24,188 bases of DNA, from assembly GCA_036389105.1 (NCBI GenBank), contig DASVQK010000027.1:1-24188 (forward strand), given 5' to 3'. Below, piece by piece: positions 8,607-16,083 of this stretch. The notes below the pieces were generated by a model, which did not search any database, had not been told where the DNA came from, and saw nothing but the letters and a program-made list of their open reading frames with translations. Origin of the DNA: AC-37 sp036389105. GTDB lineage: Bacteria; Actinomycetota; Thermoleophilia; Solirubrobacterales; Thermoleophilaceae. The position numbers and the translations under genes were made by a program. How positions within the stretch are numbered: position 1 is the first letter of the stretch; the number at the start of each line of letters is the position of its first letter.

Positions 8607-8646
8607 CACAGCGAAGCACACCCCCCGGTTGGCCCCTTGGCGGGGC

Positions 8647-9975
8647 GTGAAGCGGCGTGCGAACGCCTCCCGAGGCGATGCTCGCCGCGTGGCCAGAGCT
8701 CCAGGACTCGTCGCGGTGCTGGTCGGCGCCTCGCTCGCGCTGGCCGCGACCGCCGCCGCCGACAGGACGCGCTGGCTGCCACTCCACCCCGCGCCGTCGA
8801 TCCGCGTCGAGGTGGCGGCGGCGCGTATCGCGACCCGCATCTACGTGGCCGCCGGCTTCGTCGACGCGGTCAAGCCGGCCACCCGGCTCGACATCTACGA
8901 CATCCCCACCGACCGCTGGACGACCGGCGCGCCCATGCCCGTGTCCCTGAACCACACCACCGCCGTCACCCACGACGGCAAGCTGTACCTGGTCGACGGC
9001 TACATGGGCGACTTCGCGACGTTCATGGGCGGCGACGGGCTCGCGGTGGCGATCCTGCTCGAGTACGACCCGGCGACCGACAAGTGGCGGACGCTGCCGT
9101 CGCCCCCCACGAAGCGCGGCGCGGTGGCGGCCGGTGTCATCGGCGACGAGCTGTACGTGGCGGGTGGCTGGAACACGAGCTCGGAGGACCAGACCAGGCT
9201 CGAGGTCTACGACTTCGACACCGGGAAGTGGAGGCGCGGCCCGGACATGCGGTTCGCGCGCAACCACGTCGTCGGCGCGGCCGCCTCGGGGAAGTTCTAC
9301 GCGGTCGGCGGCCACGTGCATCTGTTCATCACCGACCAGGTGTTCTCGTACGTCGAGCGCTTCGACCCGAAGGCCAACCGCTGGGAGCGCGTGGCCGACC
9401 TGAACCCCCCGCGCAGCGGGGCCGGCGTCACGACGGTCGACGGCCGCCTCGTGGTGTTCGGCGGCGAGGCCAAGAACGGCGTGGTGGCGTCGGCCGCGGT
9501 GTTCGATCCGCTTACCGGGCTCTGGAGCCCTCTGCCCGACATGCTGACCCCGCGCCACGCGCTTGGCTCCGTGACCTACGGGAACCGCGTGTACGCGATA
9601 CAGGGGGCCCGGTATCCGGCCTTCGTGCGGGACACCGACGTGCTCGAGTACCTCGACATCGCCCCGGCTGGCGCCGCGGCGCCGAAGACGGGCAGGCCGC
9701 GTCTGCGCCTCTCGGTCGGGCCGCGCCGGGCCGCGGGCGGGGTGTGGACCCACGTGCGCTTCCGGGTGACCTCCCGCCGGGGCGGTCGGATCCGCCCCGT
9801 CAGCGGGGCGACCGTCCATTTCGCCGGCTCGCGGCTCCGCGCCGACCGGCGAGGCCGTGCCACGCTCGTCAAGCGCCTGTGGCGGCCGGGTGTCCACCGG
9901 GCGGTGGTCAAGAAGCGCGGCTGGCGAACCGCCGCGGCCGCCCTCCGGGTGAGCCGCAGAGTCCGCTCGCGATGA
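8647..9975 (+). CDS. Secreted Kelch-repeat protein (Kelch-1)
   Basis: 442 residues from GTG 8647, 40 bases after the MaoC gene. A basic n-region and Leu/Ala core (VAVLVGASLALAATAAAD) form a signal peptide, cut near residue 38. About six Kelch units follow, each with paired Gly and a Tyr...Trp spacing (for example LEVYDFDTGKWRRG), implying a six-bladed propeller. Blade two carries a longer loop with GYMGDFATF at residue 118. The last 90 or so residues (from GRPRLRLSV) form an Arg-rich Ig-like beta domain ending in VSRRVRSR. No copper-radical oxidase residues were identified, so galactose oxidase activity is not claimed. Closest to Kelch-2 in the window. The stop overlaps the next start (ATGA). 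An alternative start is the GTG near 8690. Confidence 0.85.
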   Translation: MKRRANASRGDARRVARAPGLVAVLVGASLALAATAAADRTRWLPLHPAPSIRVEVAAARIATRIYVAAGFVDAVKPATRLDIYDIPTDRWTTGAPMPVSLNHTTAVTHDGKLYLVDGYMGDFATFMGGDGLAVAILLEYDPATDKWRTLPSPPTKRGAVAAGVIGDELYVAGGWNTSSEDQTRLEVYDFDTGKWRRGPDMRFARNHVVGAAASGKFYAVGGHVHLFITDQVFSYVERFDPKANRWERVADLNPPRSGAGVTTVDGRLVVFGGEAKNGVVASAAVFDPLTGLWSPLPDMLTPRHALGSVTYGNRVYAIQGARYPAFVRDTDVLEYLDIAPAGAAAPKTGRPRLRLSVGPRRAAGGVWTHVRFRVTSRRGGRIRPVSGATVHFAGSRLRADRRGRATLVKRLWRPGVHRAVVKKRGWRTAAAALRVSRRVRSR

Positions 9976-11930
9976 GTGGGCTGGCGCGAGCCGTGCTGGT
10001 CGTCCTGCTCGCCGCGGCCTGCGCGGAGCCCGCGGCGGCGAGCGGCGGAGCGAGTCGCTACCTGAACTTCGACGGCCGCGGCCACTGCCCCACGTACGCG
10101 GGCAGCGAGATCTGCTCGGGCCAGATCCCGAGCTTCGACGGCTCGACGATGGACGTGGACGTGACCCGGGCCCGCGGACCGAGGCCGCGACGCGGATACC
10201 CCCTGGTCGTCATGGTCCACGGAGCGGCCGGCGTGGACGGCAGCAAGCGCGAGTTCGAGTCGGTCAACGACGAGGCGAGCGGCGCCGAGCGCTACCGCTG
10301 GAACAGCAACTGGTTCGCGCGCCACGGCTTCTACGTCCTGACGTTCACCCAGCGCGGCTACCGCACCGATCCGCCGGTCGCCGCGTACCAGCCCGACACG
10401 CCGACCGGCACGTCGATGGAGGTGCCCAACGGCACGATCCACCTCACGAGCCGGGAGTTCTCGCTGCGCGATACGCAGTGGCTGGCCGCTCAGGTGGCGA
10501 AGGCCTTCGACGTCGATCGCCGCCGGATCGTGATCACCGGGCGCGCGTCCGGAGGCGGCGAGGCCTGGCTCCTGGCCGCGAAGCGCCTCTGGCTCGACCC
10601 GCACCGGCGCGACCCCTCGCTGCCGGTGCTCCACCTCCAGGCCGCGCTGCCGCGCACCGGCTGGACCGACCTGCTCTACAGCATGGCCCCGAACGGTCAC
10701 GCGGGCGGCCCGCATCGCGACGACCTGCTCGAGGCGTCGTCGGGGGACCCCGGTCGCGCCACGGGCGCCGACGGGCCGTTCGGCCTGATGAAGGAGAGCT
10801 ACATGACGGCGATCTCTGGACTGGTCAGCCGCTACGGCGTCTTCGAGATGGGAACGACCCGGACGCCGTCCGAGGAGGGGCCGGTGAACGTCTTCTCCTG
10901 GTTCGCCCGCGGCGTGGCCGGAGACCCCTACGGCGATCCGCTCGCCGACCAGATCAAGCGCGGGCTCAGCGAGTTCAGGTCGGCCTACTACCAGGACCAG
11001 GACTGGAAGACGCAGCTGCGCGGCCGCAAGGTGCCGATCTTCTCGATCCAGGGCTGGACCGATCAGCTCTTCACGGCCGTCGAGAGCCTGCGCGAGAACG
11101 AGTACCTGAAGCGCCTCGACCGGCGCTGGCCGGTGACGCTCGCGTTCGCCAACGTGGGCAATCCGAACGCGGGCAACCCGCCGCCGGTGTGGCGCGCGCT
11201 CAACGCCCAGTCCTGGCGCTGGCTGCGCGACGTGCTGCGCGGGCGCTCGCGCGGGCGGCATCGCAGGACGCCGGCGGTCACCAGCTATCCGACGCAATGC
11301 CAGGCCGCGGCCGCCGCGCCCACGCCGATCACCGCGTCCTCTCCCACCCGGCTCGCGCGCGGGCGGCTCGTCGTGGCCTATCGCGACGGCGCGCTGCTCA
11401 CGTCGAGCTCCGGCGCGGGCGACCGAAACGGCCCGGCCAGCGACCCCCTCGCCAGCGATCCCGGCGCGGCCGCCAGCGGGAGGGGCAAGTGCCTGACGTC
11501 TCCCGGTCCCGCGACGGGCGCGTACACCGCGCTCTCGGATCCGCTGCCCGCGGCCGCCACCTACCTCGGGCTCGGCAGCGTGAGTGTGCCGTACGCGCTG
11601 ACCGGCGACCGCGCGAGCCTCGACGCGCGCCTGTGGGACGCGGGTCCGGACGCCGCTCCGGTGTTGATCACGCGCGGGACGTACGTGCTCGACACGCGCG
11701 CCGGCGACCCGAGCTCAGGAACCCTGCGCATGCCGCTGTTCGGCAACCACTGGGAGCTGCTCCCCGGCCATCGCCTGCGGCTCGACCTGACGCAGGTCGA
11801 CCATCCGTACCTGCGACCCGTGAGCACGCCGGGCGCGCTGGAGCTCGAGCCGCCCACGCTCACGCTGCCCACGCGCCAGCCCGGCGCCGTGCGGCTGACG
11901 GGCGCCCTCGCGAGCGGCGTCGGGGACTGA
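9972..11930 (+). CDS. Secreted CocE/S15-type alpha/beta hydrolase-fold protein, probably catalytically altered
   Basis: 652 residues from ATG 9972 (ATGA overlap with Kelch-1), with an N-terminal signal peptide (ARAVLVVLLAAACAEPAAAS). A Cys in the core is a weak lipobox candidate only. The fold is recognisable: LVVMVHGAAG oxyanion strand, FARHGFYVLTFTQRGY, a nucleophile-elbow region, QGWTDQLF, and a C-terminal X-Pro-peptidase-type jelly-roll (about residues 440-640, YLGLGSVSVPYAL and LFGNHWELLPGHRLRLDL). Relatives read TG-G-S-Y-GGG at the elbow; here it is TGRASGGG, with Ala192 at the nucleophile position and Ser193 one residue later. The acid Asp364 (GWTD) is kept. The expected GDLGHP histidine is Asn397 (ANVGNPNAGN). 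Relative motifs are from memory, not an alignment. Likely a pseudoenzyme, binding or structural, or one with a shifted nucleophile. Confidence 0.82.
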   Translation: MSGLARAVLVVLLAAACAEPAAASGGASRYLNFDGRGHCPTYAGSEICSGQIPSFDGSTMDVDVTRARGPRPRRGYPLVVMVHGAAGVDGSKREFESVNDEASGAERYRWNSNWFARHGFYVLTFTQRGYRTDPPVAAYQPDTPTGTSMEVPNGTIHLTSREFSLRDTQWLAAQVAKAFDVDRRRIVITGRASGGGEAWLLAAKRLWLDPHRRDPSLPVLHLQAALPRTGWTDLLYSMAPNGHAGGPHRDDLLEASSGDPGRATGADGPFGLMKESYMTAISGLVSRYGVFEMGTTRTPSEEGPVNVFSWFARGVAGDPYGDPLADQIKRGLSEFRSAYYQDQDWKTQLRGRKVPIFSIQGWTDQLFTAVESLRENEYLKRLDRRWPVTLAFANVGNPNAGNPPPVWRALNAQSWRWLRDVLRGRSRGRHRRTPAVTSYPTQCQAAAAAPTPITASSPTRLARGRLVVAYRDGALLTSSSGAGDRNGPASDPLASDPGAAASGRGKCLTSPGPATGAYTALSDPLPAAATYLGLGSVSVPYALTGDRASLDARLWDAGPDAAPVLITRGTYVLDTRAGDPSSGTLRMPLFGNHWELLPGHRLRLDLTQVDHPYLRPVSTPGALELEPPTLTLPTRQPGAVRLTGALASGVGD

Positions 11931-11934
11931 GCGG

Positions 11935-13215
11935 GTGCGGGCCCGAGGAGCGGCTGCGGTCGTGGCGGCCGTCGCACTGGCGCTCGCGCTCGCGGCCGCG
12001 CCGTCGCTGGGCCGGGGGGCCGGCTGGTTCCCCCTGACCCCGGCGCTGCTCCCGCGCATCGAGGCCGCCGCCGAGATCGTGAACGGGCGCATCTACCAGG
12101 CCGCCGGCTTCGTGAACGGCGCGCCCGCCACCCAGGTCGAGCGCTACGACATCGCCACCGGACGCTGGAGCCTCGTAGCGCCGACGCCGGTGTCGATAAA
12201 CCACACGTCGGCCGCGACCTACGGCGGCAAGCTGTACCTGGTCGGCGGCTATATGGGCGACCCCGCAACCTTCGTGCGCGGCGACGGCCTGTCGGTGGCG
12301 ATCTTCCTCGAGTACGACCCGGCGGCGGACAGGTGGAGGGAGCTGACGCCGCCGCCGACCAAGCGCGGCGCGGTGGCCACGGGGGTGATCGGCCACAAGC
12401 TCTACGTCGCGGGCGGCTGGAACACCAGCGAGGGGGACCTCGGGCGGCTCGAGATCTACGACTTCAGGACCGGTCGCTGGAGCCGCGGCGCGGACATGGG
12501 ATTCGCCCGCAACCACGTGGTCGGGACGGTCGCGGACGGCAAGCTCTACGCGATCGGCGGTCACACGGGGTTGTTCATCACCGGCGTGGTGCTGCCGTAC
12601 GTCGAGCGCTACGACCCGGCCGCCGATCGCTGGCAGCGCTTGGCGGACCTGAGCCACCCGCGCAGCGGCGCGGGGGTGGTGACGGTCGGCGATCGCGTCG
12701 TCGTGTACGGCGGCGAGACGCGCGAGGACGTGGTCCGCCACACGGAGATCTTCGACCCGCGCACCGGGCTGTGGAGCCCGCTGCCCGACATGCTCACGCC
12801 GGTCCACGGACTCGGGGACGTCTCCTACGGCAACCGGGTCTACGCGATCGCGGGCAGCCCGATGCCGCGCGCCGGGCAGACGCAGTTCACCGAGGCGCTC
12901 GACATTCCGCCGCTGCCGGCGGCCGCCACGCCGCGGCTCCGCATCTCGGCCCGGCCGCGCACGATCGTCGCGCGGCGGAGCGTGCGCGTGCGCTTCCGGG
13001 TGACCGCGCGAAGCCGCGCCGGCGCTGCCCGGCCCGTCGCGGGCGCGCGCGTGGGCTTCGCGGGAGTGAGGATCCCGACGGACGGTCGCGGCCGGGCCGC
13101 TCTCGTCACGAGGCTCGACCGGGCCGGCCCCCACCCGGTCAGGGCGCGCAGGCGCGGATTCCGGTCGGGCTCGGCGACGGTGTGGGTGCGGCCACGACCG
13201 AGGGCGCGCCGGTGA
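11935..13215 (+). CDS. Secreted Kelch-repeat protein (Kelch-2)
   Basis: 426 residues from GTG 11935, four bases after the hydrolase-like gene. The signal peptide is MRARG plus an Ala/Val/Leu core ending near APSLGRGAG. The mature start (GWFPLTPALLPR) echoes the WxxLHP opening of the other three Kelch proteins. About six Kelch units follow, with GYMGDPATF at residue 105 in the blade-two loop. It shares long near-identical stretches with Kelch-1 (VAGGWNTS, FARNHVVG, GLWSPLPDMLTP, YGNRVYAI), so the two are recent duplicates within this locus. The Ig-like tail runs from about residue 332. The stop overlaps the Kelch-3 GTG in GTGA. Its binding partner is unknown. Confidence 0.85.
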   Translation: MRARGAAAVVAAVALALALAAAPSLGRGAGWFPLTPALLPRIEAAAEIVNGRIYQAAGFVNGAPATQVERYDIATGRWSLVAPTPVSINHTSAATYGGKLYLVGGYMGDPATFVRGDGLSVAIFLEYDPAADRWRELTPPPTKRGAVATGVIGHKLYVAGGWNTSEGDLGRLEIYDFRTGRWSRGADMGFARNHVVGTVADGKLYAIGGHTGLFITGVVLPYVERYDPAADRWQRLADLSHPRSGAGVVTVGDRVVVYGGETREDVVRHTEIFDPRTGLWSPLPDMLTPVHGLGDVSYGNRVYAIAGSPMPRAGQTQFTEALDIPPLPAAATPRLRISARPRTIVARRSVRVRFRVTARSRAGAARPVAGARVGFAGVRIPTDGRGRAALVTRLDRAGPHPVRARRRGFRSGSATVWVRPRPRARR

Positions 13216-14492
13216 GCCTCCGCCCGCGACGCGTCCTGCTCGCGGCAGGCGCCGCGGCCGTGGCCGCCGCGCTCGCGCTGGCGGCGCCCCCCGCGGGCGC
13301 CCAGCTCGGTCCCGGCTGGGTCCGGCTCCACTCGTCCCCGATCGCGCGCCAGGAGTCCAAGGGCGTGCGCATCGGGGGCTTCATCTACACCTACGGGGGG
13401 TTCGAGAACGGCTGGTACCCGTCGCCTCAGGTGGAGCGCTACGACATCGCCGCCGACAGCTGGACGGTCCGCGCCTCGGCGCCGGTCGGGTTGAGCCACA
13501 TGGGGGTCGTCGCGCACGACGGGAAGATCTACGTGGTCGACGGCTACATAGGCAACATCGACACCTTCTACCGCGCGACCGGGGTCACCGTGGCGCTGCT
13601 GATGGAGTACGACCCCGCGCGCGACACGTGGAGGACGCTCACCCCCCCGCCGACCAACCGCGGCGCGGTGGTTGCCGGGGTGATCGGCGACGAGCTGTAT
13701 GTGGCGGGCGGGTTCACGCGGCCGCAGGAGGACCTCTCCCTGCTCGAGATCTACAACTTCAAGACCGCCCGCTGGCGCCGCGGGCGGGACATGGCGGTGG
13801 CCCGCGACCATGCCGCGGCCGCGGTGGTCGACGGAAAGCTGTACGTGATCGGCGGACGGCCGCTGTCGCTGTACGGCGACCTGGGGGACACCGAGCGGTA
13901 CGACCCGGCCAGCGACCGCTGGGAGCGGCTGCCCGCCCTCCCGTTCCCGCGAAGCTCGATGAGCGCCGTGACGGTCGGGGACCAGATCGTGGCGATCGGC
14001 GGCGAGAACGGGCAGCGCGTCAACGGGCGGGTCGATCTGTTCGACGTTGGGACGAAGGCCTGGTCGCGGCTTCCGGACATGGCCACGCCGCGCGAGGCGT
14101 TCGCCGCCGCGTCGTACGGGCAGCGCGTGTTCGCGATGGAGGGCACGCCCACGGCGCACCTCGGCTTCACCAACGTGGCCGAGGCGCTGGACGTCCCGGC
14201 CCCGGTCGTGCCGCCTGCGCTTGGACGTCTCCGGCTGAAGGTCACCCCCAAGCGGGTCACCCGGGGCACGCTCGCTCGCTTCCGTTTCCGGGTGACCGGG
14301 ATGACCGGCGGCGCGCTCCGCCCGGTCGCGGGGGCCAGGGTCAGGTTCGCCGGCATCCGCCTGCGCACCGACCGGCGCGGCCGCGCGACGCTTCGCCGCC
14401 GGATCCGCCGGCCGCGCCGCCAGCCGGCGAACGCGACCGCGCGCGGCTTCGAGCCCGCCCGGACGACGGTGCTCGTCGCCGGTCCCCGCTGA
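13212..14492 (+). CDS. Secreted Kelch-repeat protein (Kelch-3)
   Basis: 426 residues. The GTG 13212 start shares GTGA with the end of Kelch-2; the longer open frame upstream is a shadow of Kelch-2. The signal peptide (RRVLLAAGAAAVAAALALA) ends near PPAGAQ, giving a mature start QLGPGWVRLHS. Six Kelch units follow, with the blade-two loop reading GYIGNIDTF. It is more like Kelch-4 than Kelch-1/2: both have DTERY.PASDRWER and LPDMATPR. The Ig-like tail (from about residue 338, LRLKVTPKRVTRGT) contains RFAGIRLRTDRRGRATL, nearly the same as the tail of Kelch-1. A 96-base gap containing a hairpin separates it from MAO-2. Confidence 0.85.
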   Translation: MSLRPRRVLLAAGAAAVAAALALAAPPAGAQLGPGWVRLHSSPIARQESKGVRIGGFIYTYGGFENGWYPSPQVERYDIAADSWTVRASAPVGLSHMGVVAHDGKIYVVDGYIGNIDTFYRATGVTVALLMEYDPARDTWRTLTPPPTNRGAVVAGVIGDELYVAGGFTRPQEDLSLLEIYNFKTARWRRGRDMAVARDHAAAAVVDGKLYVIGGRPLSLYGDLGDTERYDPASDRWERLPALPFPRSSMSAVTVGDQIVAIGGENGQRVNGRVDLFDVGTKAWSRLPDMATPREAFAAASYGQRVFAMEGTPTAHLGFTNVAEALDVPAPVVPPALGRLRLKVTPKRVTRGTLARFRFRVTGMTGGALRPVAGARVRFAGIRLRTDRRGRATLRRRIRRPRRQPANATARGFEPARTTVLVAGPR

Positions 14493-14508
14493 CCGAGGCC
14501 GGACGACG

Positions 14509-14528
14509 GTGGGGGTCGATCCCCCCAC
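14509..14528. terminator. GC-rich hairpin between Kelch-3 and MAO-2
   Basis: GTGGGGG (14509-14515) pairs perfectly with CCCCCAC (14522-14528) around a 6-base TCGATC loop, 16 bases after the Kelch-3 stop. There is no T-run after it, so it may be a weak terminator, a 3'-end stabiliser or an attenuator ahead of MAO-2 rather than a classical intrinsic terminator. An in-frame ATG directly follows at 14529, but starting there would bury the ribosome-binding site in this stem, which favours the later MAO-2 start. Confidence 0.4.
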
Positions 14529-14588
14529 ATGGGGCATAGCTCGCTCGGTGGACGGGCGGCGGGACGGCGCGTGAGGGACGGTGGCCTC

Positions 14589-16076
14589 ATGGCGGACGAG
14601 AACCAACGCGGCCTCACGCGCCGCGGCGCTCTGGGGGCCGCGGGCGCCGGGGCACTCGCGGCGACGCTCCCGGGCCACGCGGAGGCGCGCGCGGTCAAGC
14701 ATCGCCGGCGGCGCACGCGGCGCGCGGACGTCGTGGTGCTCGGTGGCGGGCTGGCGGGCCTGTCGGCCGCGCTGGCGCTGGTGAAGGCGGGTAGGTCGGT
14801 GATCGTCCTCGAGGCGCGCGACCGGGTCGGGGGACGCACCCTCAACGAACGACTGGCGGACGGAACGCTGATCGAGCACGGAGGCCAGTTCCTGTTCTCG
14901 CCGGAGCGCGAGCGCGAGATCGTCGCGCTCGCGCGGGAGTTCGGCCGCCAGATCATCCCGCAGAACCTGATCGGCGACAACGTCTACCACCGCAACGGGA
15001 GCGCGCAGCGCTACCCCCGCCACGGTGTGAGCGGACGGATCCCCCCGTTCGACCCGCTCGCGCTGTCGGAGCTGCTCGTCTTCGCGACGACGATCGACGA
15101 CATGGCGGCCCAGGTCGACCCGACCCAGCCGTGGACGGCGGCGAAGGCGGGCGAGTGGGACGCGCAGACGTTCGACTCCTTCGTGCGCGCGAACACCAAG
15201 CACGAGGAGACGCGTTTCCTGCTCGACGTCTTCGCGCGCAGCCTGACCGGTACCGAGCCGCGCGACCTGTCTCTGCTCTACGTCCTCAAGTTGCTGGCTG
15301 GGACCGGCGGAATGACCGTGCAGGAGGTGGGCGAGGCCACCGCCAGGGCGCGTTTCCTCCATGGCGTGCAGTCGCTGCCGATCGCGATGGCGGCCCGACT
15401 CGGGTCCCGCGTGAAGCTGAGCACGCCGGTCCGGCGGATCTCCCAGGACGGCGGCTCGGTCCGCGTGCAGGCGGACCGCTTCGCGGTGACCGCCAAGCGC
15501 GCGATCGTGGCCTTCGCGCCCACGCTGACCGGCCAGCTGCGCTACGACCCGCCGCTGCCGGCCGCCCGCGCCCAGCTTGTGCAGCGGTTCCCACAGGGCA
15601 CCGCGATCAAGGTGCACTGCGTCTACGACAAGCCGTTCTGGCGGGACGACGGCCTGACCGGCGAGTCATTCGGCGATCTCGAGCCGATACGCGTGACCGA
15701 GGACGTGACGCTGCCCTACGGCGCCGCTCTGCTCGAGGGGTTCATCACGGCGTCCTCGGCTCGCCACTGGATGACGCGCTCGCGCAACGAGCGCCGGCAG
15801 GCCGTGATCGCGAACTTCACCCAGATCCTGGGGCCGCGGGCGGCCAGCCCGCACCGGTACGTCGAGCGCATCTGGGCCGACGACGTCTGGACGCGCGGTT
15901 GCTTCTACGGCGTGCTTCCGCCGGGCGTCCTGATCGATTACGGAGAGGCGATCAGGCGTCCGGTCGGCCGCATCCACTGGGCCGGAACGGAGACGGCCCC
16001 CGAGTGGGCGGCGTCGATAGAGGGCGCGGTGCGCTCCGGCAATGCGGCGGCACGCGACGTGCTGGCCGGGCTCTGA
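14589..16076 (+). CDS. Tat-exported flavin monoamine oxidase family protein (MAO-2)
   Basis: FAD amine oxidase of 495 residues from ATG 14589, preceded by GAGGGACGGTGG; GTG 14571 and ATG 14529 are earlier in-frame options. The N-terminus carries a twin-arginine signal (GLTRRGALGAAGAG), consistent with export after flavin loading in the cytoplasm. Visible motifs are LGGGLAGLSAALAL, GGRTLNERL, the catalytic-site Lys341 (TAIKVHCVYD), Cys438 (TRGCFYGV) and HWAGTETAPEW. Cys438 aligns with human MAO-B Cys397, the covalent FAD anchor. Phe439 and Ser476 occupy the places of the cage tyrosines 398 and 435, with the same 38-residue spacing. It is closely similar to MAO-1 along its length, hence a duplication. 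The stop lies 7 bases from the convergent Kelch-4 stop. Substrate unknown. Confidence 0.92.
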   Translation: MADENQRGLTRRGALGAAGAGALAATLPGHAEARAVKHRRRRTRRADVVVLGGGLAGLSAALALVKAGRSVIVLEARDRVGGRTLNERLADGTLIEHGGQFLFSPEREREIVALAREFGRQIIPQNLIGDNVYHRNGSAQRYPRHGVSGRIPPFDPLALSELLVFATTIDDMAAQVDPTQPWTAAKAGEWDAQTFDSFVRANTKHEETRFLLDVFARSLTGTEPRDLSLLYVLKLLAGTGGMTVQEVGEATARARFLHGVQSLPIAMAARLGSRVKLSTPVRRISQDGGSVRVQADRFAVTAKRAIVAFAPTLTGQLRYDPPLPAARAQLVQRFPQGTAIKVHCVYDKPFWRDDGLTGESFGDLEPIRVTEDVTLPYGAALLEGFITASSARHWMTRSRNERRQAVIANFTQILGPRAASPHRYVERIWADDVWTRGCFYGVLPPGVLIDYGEAIRRPVGRIHWAGTETAPEWAASIEGAVRSGNAAARDVLAGL

Positions 16077-16083
16077 GGGCTGC

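Noticed and set aside
8637..9971. Upstream extension of the hydrolase-like frame
   Set aside because: This part is a +frame shadow of Kelch-1; the real start is ATG 9972 with a signal peptide directly after it.
8647..9975. Galactose oxidase-like enzyme activity for the Kelch proteins
   Set aside because: The six-unit propeller resembles the galactose oxidase core, but I could not identify the copper ligands or the Cys-Tyr pair; the mature Kelch-1 translation shows no Cys.
9576..11297. 573-residue open frame on the - strand
   Set aside because: Antisense shadow of Kelch-1 and the hydrolase-like gene; composition is typical of a shadow and no motif is visible.
12840..15617. 925-residue open frame on the - strand
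   Set aside because: It lies antisense to Kelch-2, Kelch-3 and MAO-2, which have clear families. The translation is Arg/Gly/His-rich with no domain, as expected from high-GC third positions.
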